DNA of 64,000 nucleotides, taken from assembly GCF_004000275.1 (NCBI RefSeq), contig NZ_RCIP01000004.1, positions 1 to 64,000 on the forward strand. The letters are read 5' to 3'. Below the pieces are notes generated by a model, which was not told the origin of the DNA, did not search any database, and saw nothing but the letters and a program-made list of their open reading frames with translations. Source of the stretch: Saccharospirillum alexandrii (GTDB taxonomy: Bacteria; Pseudomonadota; Gammaproteobacteria; Pseudomonadales; Natronospirillaceae). Shown here piece by piece: positions 54,076 through 63,736 of this stretch. Position numbers and translations under genes: made by a program. Positions within the stretch are counted from its first letter, which is position 1. Each line of letters starts with the position of its first letter.

Positions 54076-55083
54076 ATGGCTGAGTCTGCCCCGCGAACCC
54101 AACACTGGCACCGCCCCTTGCGGGCGTTGTCATCCGCCTCAGCTCGAAAGCTGACAATTACGGCACTGTTGGCACTGGCGCTGGGCGGCTGTTTTCCGCA
54201 AAACCCCGACGATCAATTTGAACTGGCGACCCGGGGTGCCTATCACGGTACCCTGACACCCAATGCCAATGGCGCGGTCATCGGTTCCATTCATCACGGT
54301 GGCAGCTTCTGGTCGTTGCACCCGCCCGCTCGCCAGTTCAACTGGAACCACGATCCGGACGGGTACACCGAAGTGCTGTACACCGATGTCTCCGCCGATG
54401 GCCAGCGTGCCCTGACTGCCGACTACAACAACCTGGCCCTGTGGAATACCCGCACTGGCGAGCCGGTGTGGTATTGGACCGCACCGGCGCGCATCCAGGC
54501 GGTCGACCTGTCGGCCGACGGCAGCCTCGCACTGCTGGGGCTGAGTAACAATCAGGCCGTGTTGTTTGATGCCGTCAACGGTGGCGTGTTGCGCAACTTC
54601 GATCACGAAGGGCCGGTCATCAGTGTCTCGTTATCCGATGATGCCCGCTTCGCGTTGACCGGTTCGGAAGACCTGACCGCACGATTGTGGAGCGTGACCG
54701 ACGACCAGCGCTTGCAAACCTTCACCCTGCCCAATCAGGTCAAACTGGTCAAACTGACCGGCGATGCCAGGCTGGCATTGCTGGCCCCGGCCGATGAACC
54801 CGCCCAACTCTGGAACCTGACAACCGGTGAACAGATCAGTGAACTGGCCACCGGCGACGTTCGCATTTACAGCGCTCGCTTTGAGTCGGCCGGTCGGTTA
54901 TTGATCGGCACCACCCAGCGTCGCATACTGCAGTTTAGTATCGAATCCGGTGAGCGAACGGGTTTGTGGCAAATCGGCAGCTTCTGGGGTAGCACCTACC
55001 AAAGTGCCACGGTACTTGATATGAGATGGCGTAATGAACGACTATGGGCACTGGGATCAGACGGCTACCTCTACGCATTCTGA
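54076..55083 (+). CDS. WD40-repeat lipoprotein
   Basis: The 335-residue protein has a lipoprotein signal (RKLTITALLALALGGC, lipobox LGGC) preceded by an unusually long N-terminal tail of about 25 residues. Repeats of SADGQRALTADYNNLALWNTRTGE, SADGSLALLGLSNNQAVLFDA and SDDARFALTGSEDLTARLWS are WD40 blades; about seven can be counted, making a propeller likely. Function unknown; presumably a protein-protein platform on the periplasmic side. It follows algQ by 44 bp in the same direction. Confidence 0.85.
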   Translation: MAESAPRTQHWHRPLRALSSASARKLTITALLALALGGCFPQNPDDQFELATRGAYHGTLTPNANGAVIGSIHHGGSFWSLHPPARQFNWNHDPDGYTEVLYTDVSADGQRALTADYNNLALWNTRTGEPVWYWTAPARIQAVDLSADGSLALLGLSNNQAVLFDAVNGGVLRNFDHEGPVISVSLSDDARFALTGSEDLTARLWSVTDDQRLQTFTLPNQVKLVKLTGDARLALLAPADEPAQLWNLTTGEQISELATGDVRIYSARFESAGRLLIGTTQRRILQFSIESGERTGLWQIGSFWGSTYQSATVLDMRWRNERLWALGSDGYLYAF

Positions 55084-55251
55084 GCCCAGCCGGTTGCATG
55101 GCGATGGCCTGCTACTGAATTCAAACCCCGAACAACACCGGGTGAGTTGTTAGCTTTTCTCCCGAAATCAATGACTTGAACCTCATTGATATGGCCGCGG
55201 CCACTCAAACACCAGAGCATGGTTTAATCAGCAGTAGGGTAGCGTAACAGG

Positions 55252-55959
55252 ATGTCGTTTTATCCCTCGGATGAAAACAAAAATACAGCGCGGGTTATTT
55301 CAGCCCCTCAGCCCACTCGCCTGCTAATCGCCAATGCCAAAGGCGGCAGTGGCAAAACCACGATTGCGACCAATCTGTCGAGCCTTTTTGCCAACCGTAA
55401 CGAAACCGCCGTGCTGATCGATTACGACCCACAAGGCTCCGCTACGCAATGGCTGCAATCACGCCAGCCCGACCGGGCCCGCATTCACGGTGTGGCGGCC
55501 TACCGCAACGCCAATGCTCAGGTCACGCGCTCATTTCATTTGCGCAACATCCCGCCAGATACGTCCAAGGTCATCATCGACACACCCTCAGGCCTGACCG
55601 GGTCGCTGCTCAATGAGCTGGTGCGTGAGTGCGACATCATTATTATTCCGGTCACACCGTCGCCGATAGACATTCGGGCAACAACGCTGTTCATCAAAGA
55701 CCTGTTGTTGTGTCCGGTCTTTCGTACTTCGCCCAAGCGGGTTGCCGTTGTCGCCAACCGGGCGCGCAAGAACACCCTGGTGTATTCAAAGCTGGAACTG
55801 TTTCTGCGCAGCCTGAAAATACCCTTCATCACCACCTTCCGCGACACCCAGTTTTATGTGCGCGCATCCGAGTATGGGCTGGGCCTATTCGACCTGGACA
55901 ACGCCCAGAATAATGACTTGCTCGACTGGCAGGCTTTGATCGACTGGATCGACAGCTAA
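55252..55959 (+). CDS. ParA/MinD-family ATPase
   Basis: The 235-residue protein has a deviant Walker A LIANAKGGSGKTTIATNL (~24-41) with both Lys, Walker A' AVLIDYDPQGSATQWL and Walker B-like VIIDTPSGLTG. It is a single-gene ParA with no ParB neighbour, so it more likely positions a cellular cargo (chemotaxis array, pole factor) than segregates a replicon. DTPSGLTG replaces the usual DxP. A ParA gene at this place between algQ and algP is not part of the Pseudomonas order known to me. Confidence 0.88.
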   Translation: MSFYPSDENKNTARVISAPQPTRLLIANAKGGSGKTTIATNLSSLFANRNETAVLIDYDPQGSATQWLQSRQPDRARIHGVAAYRNANAQVTRSFHLRNIPPDTSKVIIDTPSGLTGSLLNELVRECDIIIIPVTPSPIDIRATTLFIKDLLLCPVFRTSPKRVAVVANRARKNTLVYSKLELFLRSLKIPFITTFRDTQFYVRASEYGLGLFDLDNAQNNDLLDWQALIDWIDS

Positions 55960-56246
55960 ACCGGTTTGCCACCCAATCGCTGCCCGCAACCAGCCGGTTA
56001 AACCCCGAATCCTTCGTTATCTTCCTTTTTATCGTGTTTTTTTCGCGAAAACCCGATATTTAACGCCTTCAACGCTTGAATTTTCAATCGCGGCTGACAA
56101 TAGTACAGTGCAGAAATTAATGACGGATACGCGCCTGCTTCAGGTGTTCGTTTCCAGTCAACATTGAAGTGTATTGTCGGTTTTTAATAACGACCTCACT
56201 TCTGCCAGAAATCGGGAACACTGAGAACAACTGAGGGGATAGACTC

Positions 56247-57380
56247 ATGGCCGCCGCCAAGAAAAAAGCGACACCAAAGACACGCACCGCCAAAAAAACT
56301 GCCGCACGCAAAACATCCGCGCGTAAAACTCCGGCGACGCGCAAGACCGCTGCAAAACGCACGGCCTCGTCTGCCGCAATGACCTCACCGGTTGATGTCC
56401 TGAAGACAGAGATCGGCAAACTCCAGGTTGAACTCGAAAAGATGCGCGACAAAACGGTCGCAGACAGCGCTAAAACCCGTGACCAGCTCAAGAAGAAATT
56501 CGACGCCGCACGCAAGAAAGTTGCCGCCGCTCAGGCCAAACAGCAAGCCGCGGCTCTGCGCGCCAGAAGCAGTGCTACCCAAACAGCGAAAAACCAGTTG
56601 GCCAAGGCCAAGGCAACCTACCAGGCCGCCAAATCAGCCGCTGACGAACTGAAACAGGAATTCGACGCTGCCAAGGATGCCTATGTAGCAGCCGCCAACG
56701 AGAAGAAAGCCGCGGATGCTCTGAACAAAGCGCTGGATAAAGTCCGCAAGGCAGAAGAAAAGAAAGCGGCGATCGCTGCCAAAAAAGCCGCCGACAAGGC
56801 TGCCAAAGCCGCTAAAGCCAAGGCCAAAAAAGCCAAAGCCAAACCCAAGAAAGCGGCAGCCAAGAAGACGACAGCCAAGAAAACTGTGGCCAGTGCAGCC
56901 CCCAAAAAGACAGCGGTAAAAAAAGCCACGGCCAAGAAGGCGACCACTCGTAAAGCCGCCCCTAAAAAGGCCGCACCGAAGAAAACCGTCGCCAAGAAAG
57001 CTCCGGCGAAAAAAGCAGCACCCAAGAAAGCCGCCGCCAAAAAGGCCGCCACCCCAAAAACGACCGTAAAGACAGCGGCACCGAAAAAAGCGACAGCCAA
57101 AAAGGCCGCTACCAAGAAGCCAGCGGCCGCCAAGAAAGCCCCGGCGAAAAAAGCCGCTTCGAAAAAACCAGCCCCGGTTAAAGCGCCTGCACCCAAGGCA
57201 CCGGCAGCACCGCAAGCGGCACCCTCAGCTGCGCCGTCTGCGCCCAGTGCACCGGCCGTAAGCAGCCCGGCCAACAGTGCACCGGCACCGGAAAAACCGG
57301 AAGCACCCAAGCAGCCGCTGGTGAATACCGTGCCGTCTGATGAAGGCCGTAGCCTGTTCGATCCGAAGAAAGACGCCTGA
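56247..57380 (+). CDS. algP: AlgP-like histone H1-type Lys/Ala/Pro-repeat protein
   Basis: The 377-residue protein has a basic N-terminus ([21 protein letters not shown]), a coiled-coil region (~50-190; [20 protein letters not shown] ... [11 protein letters not shown]), a long domain of degenerate KKAAPKKAA-type repeats (~195-325) resembling eukaryotic H1 tails, and a terminal Pro/Ala segment ending SLFDPKKDA. AlgP (AlgR3) of Pseudomonas has the same build and is proposed to bind DNA in alginate control. The repeat DNA is prone to length change. A large hairpin follows the stop. Confidence 0.9.
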   Translation: MAAAKKKATPKTRTAKKTAARKTSARKTPATRKTAAKRTASSAAMTSPVDVLKTEIGKLQVELEKMRDKTVADSAKTRDQLKKKFDAARKKVAAAQAKQQAAALRARSSATQTAKNQLAKAKATYQAAKSAADELKQEFDAAKDAYVAAANEKKAADALNKALDKVRKAEEKKAAIAAKKAADKAAKAAKAKAKKAKAKPKKAAAKKTTAKKTVASAAPKKTAVKKATAKKATTRKAAPKKAAPKKTVAKKAPAKKAAPKKAAAKKAATPKTTVKTAAPKKATAKKAATKKPAAAKKAPAKKAASKKPAPVKAPAPKAPAAPQAAPSAAPSAPSAPAVSSPANSAPAPEKPEAPKQPLVNTVPSDEGRSLFDPKKDA

Positions 57381-57387
57381 TGCGAAG

Positions 57388-57430
57388 CCGGGCACAGAGA
57401 GAACACCTTCGTTGTTCACTCTGTGCCCGG
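57388..57430. terminator. Long hairpin between convergent algP and TIGR02444 genes
   Basis: CCGGGCACAGAG pairs with CTCTGTGCCCGG, continued by GAAC/GTTC around an A-A mismatch with a TTCG-containing loop. No strong T-run, so it may be a bidirectional transcript-end structure rather than a classical terminator. Confidence 0.55.
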
Positions 57431-57452
57431 TCATCCCGCATGCCTGGCCGGG

Positions 57453-57929
57453 TTACACCTTCTGCCCACTAATCTGCAATCTACCCAGCAACGTCTCCAC
57501 CGCCTCGACGGACAAATCACAGTGTTCACTCATCTGAGTAGCAATACGGCTGTGATCCGCTTGATCTGACGGTTCACTACCCAGACATCTTGCCAGCAGC
57601 GACAAGTCCCATCGCTCCAATGTCAGCTCCCAATCCAGCAACCGGGCCCGTTTCGGGTCAGACCGTTCCATAGCCAGTCGATAACGACGCACCCGATGCA
57701 ATACCTGACGCGGACGACCCGCCCGAACGGCTTGCCAGCAGCTGACGTTAAACGCCAACTGATTGTTAACGGCGTATGCAGCCGCCAGTGCATCGTTAAT
57801 GTGCAAGTGAGCATTCTGTTGCAGTGACAAAAGCGAGGCTTGCTCAACGGCATAGCAGCGCACTGCAAAGGACCAGAGGTCGGCCGATCGATCGTTGTCG
57901 GACTCAGTGTTGTCGGGTGTTTGATTCAT
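57453..57929 (-). CDS. TIGR02444/DUF2390 family protein
   Basis: The ~158-residue protein carries the family core: DLWSFAVRCYAVEQASLLSLQQNAHLHINDALAAAY and RRYRLAMERSDPKRARLLDWELTLERWDLSLLAR. Function unknown. It is divergent from yheS, the same pairing as in Pseudomonas, which supports the family call. Two starts are possible (57929 and 57953), neither with a good RBS; the shorter was chosen. Confidence 0.82.
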   Translation of the reverse strand: MNQTPDNTESDNDRSADLWSFAVRCYAVEQASLLSLQQNAHLHINDALAAAYAVNNQLAFNVSCWQAVRAGRPRQVLHRVRRYRLAMERSDPKRARLLDWELTLERWDLSLLARCLGSEPSDQADHSRIATQMSEHCDLSVEAVETLLGRLQISGQKV

Positions 57930-57998
57930 GATGATGAATATCTGGAACGGCATCGGTAATCAGAGACAGTATCACAGCGCATTGGTAAACTGCGCGCC

Positions 57999-59900
57999 AT
58001 GATTACCTTATCCAACGTTCAACTGCAGCGCGGTGGCAAGCCGTTGCTGGAAAACGCCTCCGCCACCCTATACCCCGGCGAACGCATTGCCGTGATCGGT
58101 GCCAATGGCAGCGGCAAGTCCACCCTGTTCCAGGTGCTTCAAGGCGACCAGAGCCTCGATGGCGGCACCGCCCGGGTACCTGCCAACTGGCGTGTCGCGC
58201 ACATGGCTCAGGAAGTCGATGCCGTCGATCGCCAGGCGCTCGATTTTGTGCTGGATGGCGATGGCCACCTGCGTGAACTGGAAGCAGAACTGGCGTCTGC
58301 CCAGGCCGCTGGCGATGACGACCGCGTTGCCCATGCGCTCGGCGCGCTCGACACCTACAAGGCCTTCGAAAAACAGTCGCAAGCCGAACAATTGCTGATG
58401 GGGCTGGGCTTTGTCGTCACCGACTTCACCCGGCCTGTCTCCGCTTTCTCGGGCGGCTGGCGGGTCCGACTAAACCTCGCCCGGGCGCTGATGTCACCGG
58501 CCGATCTGTTGCTGCTCGACGAACCCACCAACCACCTCGACCTGCACACCTGTTACTGGCTCGAACGCTGGCTGCAACGTTACCCGGGAACGCTACTGCT
58601 GATTTCCCACGACCGGGACTTCATGGACGGCGTGGCTACCCAGGTGCTCAGCCTTGAACAACAGCAGCTGACACTCTATCGCGGCAACTACAGTCAGTTC
58701 GAACGCCAACGCAGTGAACGGCTGCGGTTGCAACAGGCCCAGTATGAGAAACAGCAGGCTCGGGTTGTGGAAATTCAATCCTTTGTCGATCGGTTTAAAG
58801 CCAAGGCTACCAAAGCCAAACAGGCGCAGAGCCGGGTAAAAATGCTGGAAAAAATGACGCTCACGGCACCAGCGCATGTCGACAATGGCTACGACCTGTC
58901 CATCCCCTGCTACGACAAAGTCTCCGACCCGCTACTCAGCCTCAGCGAGGTCAGCCTCGGCTATGGCGACCGCACCGTGATCAGCAACGTTGAACTGACC
59001 CTGCACCCGGGCATGCGCGTCGGTCTGCTTGGGTTGAACGGCGCCGGCAAGTCTACGCTGGTCAAGGCGCTGGCAGGCACTTTGCAGCCGCAGAGCGGAG
59101 AGATGGTGCGCGGCCAGCATTTGCGCATTGGGTATTTTGCCCAGCATCAGTTGGAGTCGCTCGACAGCCAGGCCAGCCCCATGGAGCATTTGCGCCGGCT
59201 CGATCCGACGGTGCGCGAGCAGACCTTCCGAAATTTTATCGGCCGCTTTGGTTTCGCTGGCGAGCGCGCCGATGAACCGGTCGGCCAGTTTTCCGGTGGT
59301 GAAAAAGCCCGGGTTGCCCTGGCACTGATCGCCTGGCAGAAACCGAACGTACTGTTGCTCGACGAACCGACCAACCACCTCGATCTGGAAGTGCGGGATT
59401 CGCTGAACTTTGCACTGCAGCAATACGATGGTGCGGTGGTGCTGGTATCGCACGATCGCTATTTGCTGAACAACACGGCCGATACGTTCTGGTGGGTCAA
59501 TGGTGGCCAGGTTACGGAGTACAGCGGTGATCTTGAGGACTACTTCCAGACCCTGCTGAAACAACCCGATAAACTTCAAGGGCACTCAACCACCAGCGAT
59601 AAAGAATCATCAGCGGCCGACAAAAAGGCCCAGCGCCAGCAAAAAGCCGCCGAGCGGGAACGCCTCAAACCGCTGTTGCGACAGTTGAAAAAGGTTGAAG
59701 GCGATCTCGAAATCGCCCAGGCCAACCTGGCAGAGCTTGAAGCCCGGCTCGCCGACACCACCTTGTATCAGGAAGACCAGAAAGCCAACTTGCAGACAAC
59801 CCTTCAGGCACAGGCCGATGGCCGCCAGAAGGTTGATGACCTGGAACAGCAATGGTTAACCCTGTCGGAACAAATAGAGGCGGCTGAACTGTCCACATAA
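57999..59900 (+). CDS. yheS: ABC-F ATPase YheS
   Basis: The 633-residue soluble protein has two ABC domains: Walker A GANGSGKST (~34-42) and GLNGAGKST, signatures FSGGWRVRLNLARAL and FSGGEKARVALAL, Walker B LLLLDEPTNHLDL and VLLLDEPTNHLDLEV, and the ABC-F interdomain linker (FVDRFKAKATKAKQAQSRVKML). The C-terminus is a coiled coil (~535-625). ABC-F proteins act at the ribosomal E site; YheS is the closest match throughout, rather than Uup or EttA. Confidence 0.95.
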   Translation: MITLSNVQLQRGGKPLLENASATLYPGERIAVIGANGSGKSTLFQVLQGDQSLDGGTARVPANWRVAHMAQEVDAVDRQALDFVLDGDGHLRELEAELASAQAAGDDDRVAHALGALDTYKAFEKQSQAEQLLMGLGFVVTDFTRPVSAFSGGWRVRLNLARALMSPADLLLLDEPTNHLDLHTCYWLERWLQRYPGTLLLISHDRDFMDGVATQVLSLEQQQLTLYRGNYSQFERQRSERLRLQQAQYEKQQARVVEIQSFVDRFKAKATKAKQAQSRVKMLEKMTLTAPAHVDNGYDLSIPCYDKVSDPLLSLSEVSLGYGDRTVISNVELTLHPGMRVGLLGLNGAGKSTLVKALAGTLQPQSGEMVRGQHLRIGYFAQHQLESLDSQASPMEHLRRLDPTVREQTFRNFIGRFGFAGERADEPVGQFSGGEKARVALALIAWQKPNVLLLDEPTNHLDLEVRDSLNFALQQYDGAVVLVSHDRYLLNNTADTFWWVNGGQVTEYSGDLEDYFQTLLKQPDKLQGHSTTSDKESSAADKKAQRQQKAAERERLKPLLRQLKKVEGDLEIAQANLAELEARLADTTLYQEDQKANLQTTLQAQADGRQKVDDLEQQWLTLSEQIEAAELST

Positions 59901-60193
59901 TCTGTGGGTAAGTCTCTGGACAAGCCTTGGGCAGATGCCGCCAGGCCCCAGCCAATGGCCATTTGCAGCTCAGGGTGAAAAATGAATCAACGCCTTAAAC
60001 GCTATTAAAATCAAGGCATTAGGGTTTGAAAACCGGTCAGAATGCCAGGGCTGCCCGTGCAGCTTTGCAGAGTGGCCAATTGTGAATAAAACTGAGTATC
60101 GACCGGGGTTAGAATCCGAATTCAGCGCTACCCGATGCTTTTTCAAGACCCGGACAAGCCGTGTAATCCGGACACACCTTTTAGGAGAACACC

Positions 60194-60760
60194 ATGAAAA
60201 AAGATGAAGAACGCAGTTTCGACCCGGTCGCCGACCGACTGATCAAATCCCGCAAGGTGGTTATTTGCGAGGAGATCAACCAGTCCATGGCCAAGCGGGT
60301 TATTGGTCAGCTACTGGCCATGGCCGATGAGTCCGACGAGGACATCCATTTGTTCATCAACAGCCAGGGTGGCCACGTTGAAGCCGGCGATACCATTCAC
60401 GACATGATTCAGTACGTCGATGCCCGGGTCAAAGTGATCGGCACCGGCTACGTCGCCAGCGCTGGCACGCACATCTTTCTGGCGGCCGATAAAGAAGACC
60501 GCTATTGCCTGCCCAACACCCGCTTCCTGATTCATCAGCCGTCAGGCGGAGTAGGTGGCCAGGCCAGCGACATTGCGATCCAGGCCGAGCAGATCATCCG
60601 CATGCGTGAGCGTCTGGCGCAAATCATCGCCAACGCCACCGGCCAACCCATTGAACGCGTGCGCTCCGACATCGAGCGCGATCGCTGGCTGACCACGTCT
60701 GAAGCCATCGAGTACGGCATTGTCAGCCAAGTCGTTCGCTCGTCGAAAGAAATTAGCTGA
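60194..60760 (+). CDS. ClpP-like serine protease, second-type, not next to clpX
   Basis: The 188-residue protein has the ClpP fold: INQSMAKRVIGQLLAM, INSQGGHVEAGDTIHDMIQY, active-site Ser89 in GYVASAGTHI, His114 in FLIHQPSGG and Asp163 in IERDRWLTT; the spacing 25 and 49 residues equals that of E. coli ClpP, so the triad appears intact. The usual ASMGA reads ASAGT and the N-terminal axial loop is different, marking a paralogue. It stands alone, without clpX, lon or tig; its partner ATPase is unknown. AGGAG precedes the ATG. Confidence 0.88.
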   Translation: MKKDEERSFDPVADRLIKSRKVVICEEINQSMAKRVIGQLLAMADESDEDIHLFINSQGGHVEAGDTIHDMIQYVDARVKVIGTGYVASAGTHIFLAADKEDRYCLPNTRFLIHQPSGGVGGQASDIAIQAEQIIRMRERLAQIIANATGQPIERVRSDIERDRWLTTSEAIEYGIVSQVVRSSKEIS

Positions 60761-60777
60761 CACTTTCTTGCAGGCAC

Positions 60778-60808
60778 AAAAAAGCCCGGCCAGAGCCGGG
60801 CTTTTTTT
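60778..60808. terminator. Bidirectional rho-independent terminator between clpP-like and rpmG
   Basis: AAAGCCCGGC-CAGA-GCCGGGCTTTTTTT: 10-bp GC-rich stem with T-run on one side and A-run on the other, serving both convergent genes. Confidence 0.95.
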
Positions 60809-60830
60809 GTTCAGTCTCGCCAGTCCAGTC

Positions 60831-60986
60831 TTACTTGATCTTGGCTTCTTTGAACATGACGTGCTTGCGAACCACCGGGTCAAACTTTTTGAATTCCAGT
60901 TTGTCGGGTGTATTACGCTTGTTCTTGTCTGTGGTGTAGAAGTAGCCAGTGCCAGCGCTGGATACCAACTTGATCTTGTCACGCAT
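60831..60986 (-). CDS. rpmG: 50S ribosomal protein L33
   Basis: A 51-residue frame beginning [19 protein letters not shown] and ending VMFKEAKIK is L33 of the E. coli type. There are no Cys residues, so it is the zinc-free (C-) form. GGAG lies 8 bases before the ATG. It follows rpmB by 11 bp in one operon. Confidence 0.98.
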   Translation of the reverse strand: MRDKIKLVSSAGTGYFYTTDKNKRNTPDKLEFKKFDPVVRKHVMFKEAKIK

Positions 60987-60997
60987 GCTTCGGCTCC

Positions 60998-61234
60998 TTA
61001 AATCTTGTCGCCACGGGCACGAACGTCAGCCAGTACGGCCTCGATGCCCTTCTTGTCGATGATGCGCATGCCCTTTGATGAGACACGCAGTTTGACAAAA
61101 CGCTTTTCACCCTCAACCCAAAAACGGTGAGTGTGCAGGTTCGGCAGGAACCGACGCTTGGTTTTGACGTGTGAGTGGGAAACATTGTTCCCGGTTACAG
61201 GACGCTTACCTGTAACTTGGCAAACTCTGGACAT
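60998..61234 (-). CDS. rpmB: 50S ribosomal protein L28
   Basis: The 78-residue protein begins [17 protein letters not shown] and contains [19 protein letters not shown] and [19 protein letters not shown], the standard L28 sequence. ATG 61234 has a strong GGAGG; the frame is open further upstream but only this start fits. First gene of rpmB-rpmG, read from the promoter at 61394-61422. Confidence 0.98.
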   Translation of the reverse strand: MSRVCQVTGKRPVTGNNVSHSHVKTKRRFLPNLHTHRFWVEGEKRFVKLRVSSKGMRIIDKKGIEAVLADVRARGDKI

Positions 61235-61393
61235 TATAAATCGCCTCCGATTCTTCGGTGCCACCGAGGTTAAACAAAAACCGGTCGACCCCCCGAAATG
61301 TATTGGTTCGGTCGCCCTGAAGCCTGCCTTACTGCAGACTCCTAACCCCCGATCCGCACTTTTGATCCGGGGCCCGGATAAAATGAGGCGCGA

Positions 61394-61422
61394 TTTATAC
61401 CAGAACACGCCATCAAGCTCAA
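61394..61422 (-). promoter_or_regulatory. Sigma70 promoter of rpmB-rpmG
   Basis: On the minus strand TTGAGC (61422-61417), 17-bp spacer, TATAAA (61399-61394). It gives a leader of about 150 nt before ATG 61234. Element F begins about 35 bp upstream of the -35. Confidence 0.65.
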
Positions 61423-61455
61423 GAGAAAGCGGCGAATAATTGAGCGAAATGCCTA

Positions 61456-61661
61456 TTAACTCCAGTTTCGGAGTTCGCCACCAACTGAGTGTCAGGTGCC
61501 GGGTATGCCTATCTGGGGAAGTCTGAGGCATGGATGCCGAAGTCTAGACCCCATGGATGGGTCCACGCCGGTCGAGTGTCGCACCACCCAGATAAGCATA
61601 CCCGGTGCCGGACACGGACTCCTGGCACCGACACAAACCCAACCTCCGAAATTTGAGTTAA
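61456..61661 (+). repeat. Large palindromic element, copy F (variant loop)
   Basis: Main stem CCGGGTATGCCTATCTGGGG (61499-61518) pairs with 61587-61605 with one mismatch. Apical hairpin GGCAT-GG-ATGCC (61527-61538) is flanked by opposed GA/GA, then CT/AG. Conserved CCATGGATGGGTCCACGCCG follows, but the next bases are replaced by a ~16-nt different stretch (GTCGAGTGTCGCACCA). Outer arms TTAACTC...TTTCGGAG / CTCCGAAA...GAGTTAA are partly paired and resemble copy D. It ends 2 bp before the radC stop. Confidence 0.88.
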
Positions 61662-61663
61662 CC

Positions 61664-62338
61664 TTATATCCAGCCCCGTTCGGCAAAACTGACCACCACC
61701 CCGGCACCCACCACCATATGATCCAGTACCCGAACATCAATGGCGCGCAGTGATTCCACCAGCCGGTCGGTGATCTGCCGGTCAGCCTGGCTGGGTTCGG
61801 CCACACCACTGGGGTGGTTATGCGCCAGTATCACCGCCGCTGCATTATGCTTCAGGGCCGTGCGCACCACCTCACGCGGATACACCGCCGCGCCGTCGAT
61901 GGTGCCCGTGAACAGGGGTTCATACTGCAGCACCCGGTGCTGATTATCGAGCCAGATGCAGGCGAACACCTCGTGGGGCAGGCCGCGCATCTGTGCCAGC
62001 AGATATTGGCGGGTGTCTGCCGGCGAGGTGAGTGAGGGCGAGGCTTTCAGGTCATCCAGTAAATAACGCCGGCTCATTTCGAGCACCGCCTGCAGTTGCA
62101 CGAACTTGGCCGAGCCCAGCCCCTTGCCCTGGCAAAAGCGGGCCTGATCTGCGGCCAGCAGGGTGCCCAGGCTGCCGTAGTCGGTCAGTAGCTGGCGGGC
62201 CAGATCCACCGCGCTGACACCGGGTAAACCGGTACGCAGGAAGATAGCCAGTAGTTCTGCATCGGTCAGGGCGCTGGCCCCGCGTTGCAGCAGTTTTTCC
62301 CGTGGCCGGTCTGAAGCCGGCCAGTCCTTGATTGACAT
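61664..62338 (-). CDS. radC: RadC/JAB-domain protein
   Basis: The 224-residue protein has a helix-hairpin-helix region ([18 protein letters not shown] ... [16 protein letters not shown]) and a JAMM metal site [21 protein letters not shown] (His-x-His...Asp). Despite its name, a DNA repair role is doubtful; the biochemical function is unknown. It is divergent from coaBC, as in E. coli and many relatives. Confidence 0.95.
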   Translation of the reverse strand: MSIKDWPASDRPREKLLQRGASALTDAELLAIFLRTGLPGVSAVDLARQLLTDYGSLGTLLAADQARFCQGKGLGSAKFVQLQAVLEMSRRYLLDDLKASPSLTSPADTRQYLLAQMRGLPHEVFACIWLDNQHRVLQYEPLFTGTIDGAAVYPREVVRTALKHNAAAVILAHNHPSGVAEPSQADRQITDRLVESLRAIDVRVLDHMVVGAGVVVSFAERGWI

Positions 62339-62480
62339 GGTTGCGTCCTTTTTCGGGCAGACACCCTTGTCTGCCGGTCTCGAAGCGGAAGTGCCAACCG
62401 GGTTGTCACCCGCCCCGCTGTGATGAACACCAATCCCTTATGGTATTCTTGCCCTCTATTTTGAGTGGCAGAGCACGAGC

Positions 62481-63692
62481 ATGCAAACCCCGAACCTGGA
62501 GACGCTGGCTGGCAAGCGCATCATTGTCGGCATTACCGGCGGCATCGCCGCCTACAAGGCGGCTGAACTGGTGCGCGAGCTGGTTCGGGCTGAGGCCGAG
62601 GTGCGGGTGGTGATGACCGATGCGGCCCGGGAATTCATAACGCCGCTCACGCTACAGGCACTCAGCGGCAACCCGGTGCATCATTCACTACTCGATGAAG
62701 CCGCTGAAATGGGCATGGGCCATATTGAACTGGCACGCTGGGCCGATCTGTTGCTTGTTGCGCCAGCCACCGCCGATTTCATTGCGCATCTGGCGGCGGG
62801 CTCGGGCCACGACCTGCTCAGTACCCTCTGGCTGGCGACCACGGCGCAGCGTGCGCTGGCGCCGGCCATGAACGAGAAAATGTGGCTCAATGCCGCCACC
62901 CAGGCCAATGTGGCCCGATTGCAACAGCTGTACCCGACGCTCGCCTGGTTCGGGCCCGATGCCGGTCAGCAGGCCTGTGGCGATGTCGGCCCGGGCCGCA
63001 TGCTCGAACCCCAGAATCTGGCCGAACTCGCCGGCGGGTTGTTTCATCGGGGCAGCCTGACCGGTAAGCGGGTGGTGATTACCGCCGGCCCTACCCGCGA
63101 AGCACTGGACCCGGTGCGCTATCTGAGCAATCACAGCAGCGGCAAGATGGGCTTCGCCCTGGCGCAAGCGGCGGCCGAGGCCGGTGCCCGGGTGACCCTG
63201 ATTGCCGGGCCCGTGCACCTGCCGACACCGGACCGGGTCAGCCGAATTGATGTTATCAGCGCGCAACAGATGTATGAGGCCGCACTCGGTGAACTGGGCG
63301 ATGTTGATCTGTTTATCGGCACGGCGGCTGTCGCTGATTACCGCCCTGCGGAAACGGCCACCCAGAAAATGAAAAAGACCCCGGGCTCAGAACACCTGAC
63401 GCTGCACCTGGTTCAGAACCCGGACATCATCGCCACCGTGGCCAGCCACGCCAAGCGGCCTGTCTGTGTAGTCGCCTTCGCGGCGGAGACTCAGGATGTG
63501 GAAGCCTACGCCCGGGCCAAGCTCGCCCGCAAACAGGTCGACTGGGTGGTGGCCAACGACGTGTCCCGCACCGACATCGCCTTCGGCAGCGACCAGAACG
63601 AAATACTGCTGGTTGGCGCTGATCGTCAGGATGCCTTTGGGCCGGCCTCGAAAAGCGCGGTGGCACGCTTTATCATCGCAACCATTAGCTGA
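62481..63692 (+). CDS. coaBC: Bifunctional phosphopantothenoylcysteine decarboxylase/synthetase CoaBC
   Basis: The 403-residue protein carries out two steps of coenzyme A synthesis. CoaC part (1-~190): flavin-binding GITGGIAAYKAAELVREL, catalytic His in MGHIELARW, PAMNEKMW and active-site Cys in QQACGDVGPGRM. CoaB part: VVITAGPTREALDPVRYLSNHSSGKMG, FIGTAAVADYRP and the Lys in KMKK. Followed after 44 bp by dut, the conserved coaBC-dut order. Confidence 0.97.
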   Translation: MQTPNLETLAGKRIIVGITGGIAAYKAAELVRELVRAEAEVRVVMTDAAREFITPLTLQALSGNPVHHSLLDEAAEMGMGHIELARWADLLLVAPATADFIAHLAAGSGHDLLSTLWLATTAQRALAPAMNEKMWLNAATQANVARLQQLYPTLAWFGPDAGQQACGDVGPGRMLEPQNLAELAGGLFHRGSLTGKRVVITAGPTREALDPVRYLSNHSSGKMGFALAQAAAEAGARVTLIAGPVHLPTPDRVSRIDVISAQQMYEAALGELGDVDLFIGTAAVADYRPAETATQKMKKTPGSEHLTLHLVQNPDIIATVASHAKRPVCVVAFAAETQDVEAYARAKLARKQVDWVVANDVSRTDIAFGSDQNEILLVGADRQDAFGPASKSAVARFIIATIS

Positions 63693-63736
63693 CACCACCC
63701 GACCTCTAAACCCAAACACCGGACCCTCGACTCTCC

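Noticed and set aside
56681-57406. Long minus-strand frames opposite algP
   Set aside because: Hydrophobic low-complexity shadows of the Lys/Ala-rich repeat; the plus-strand frame has the family pattern and context.
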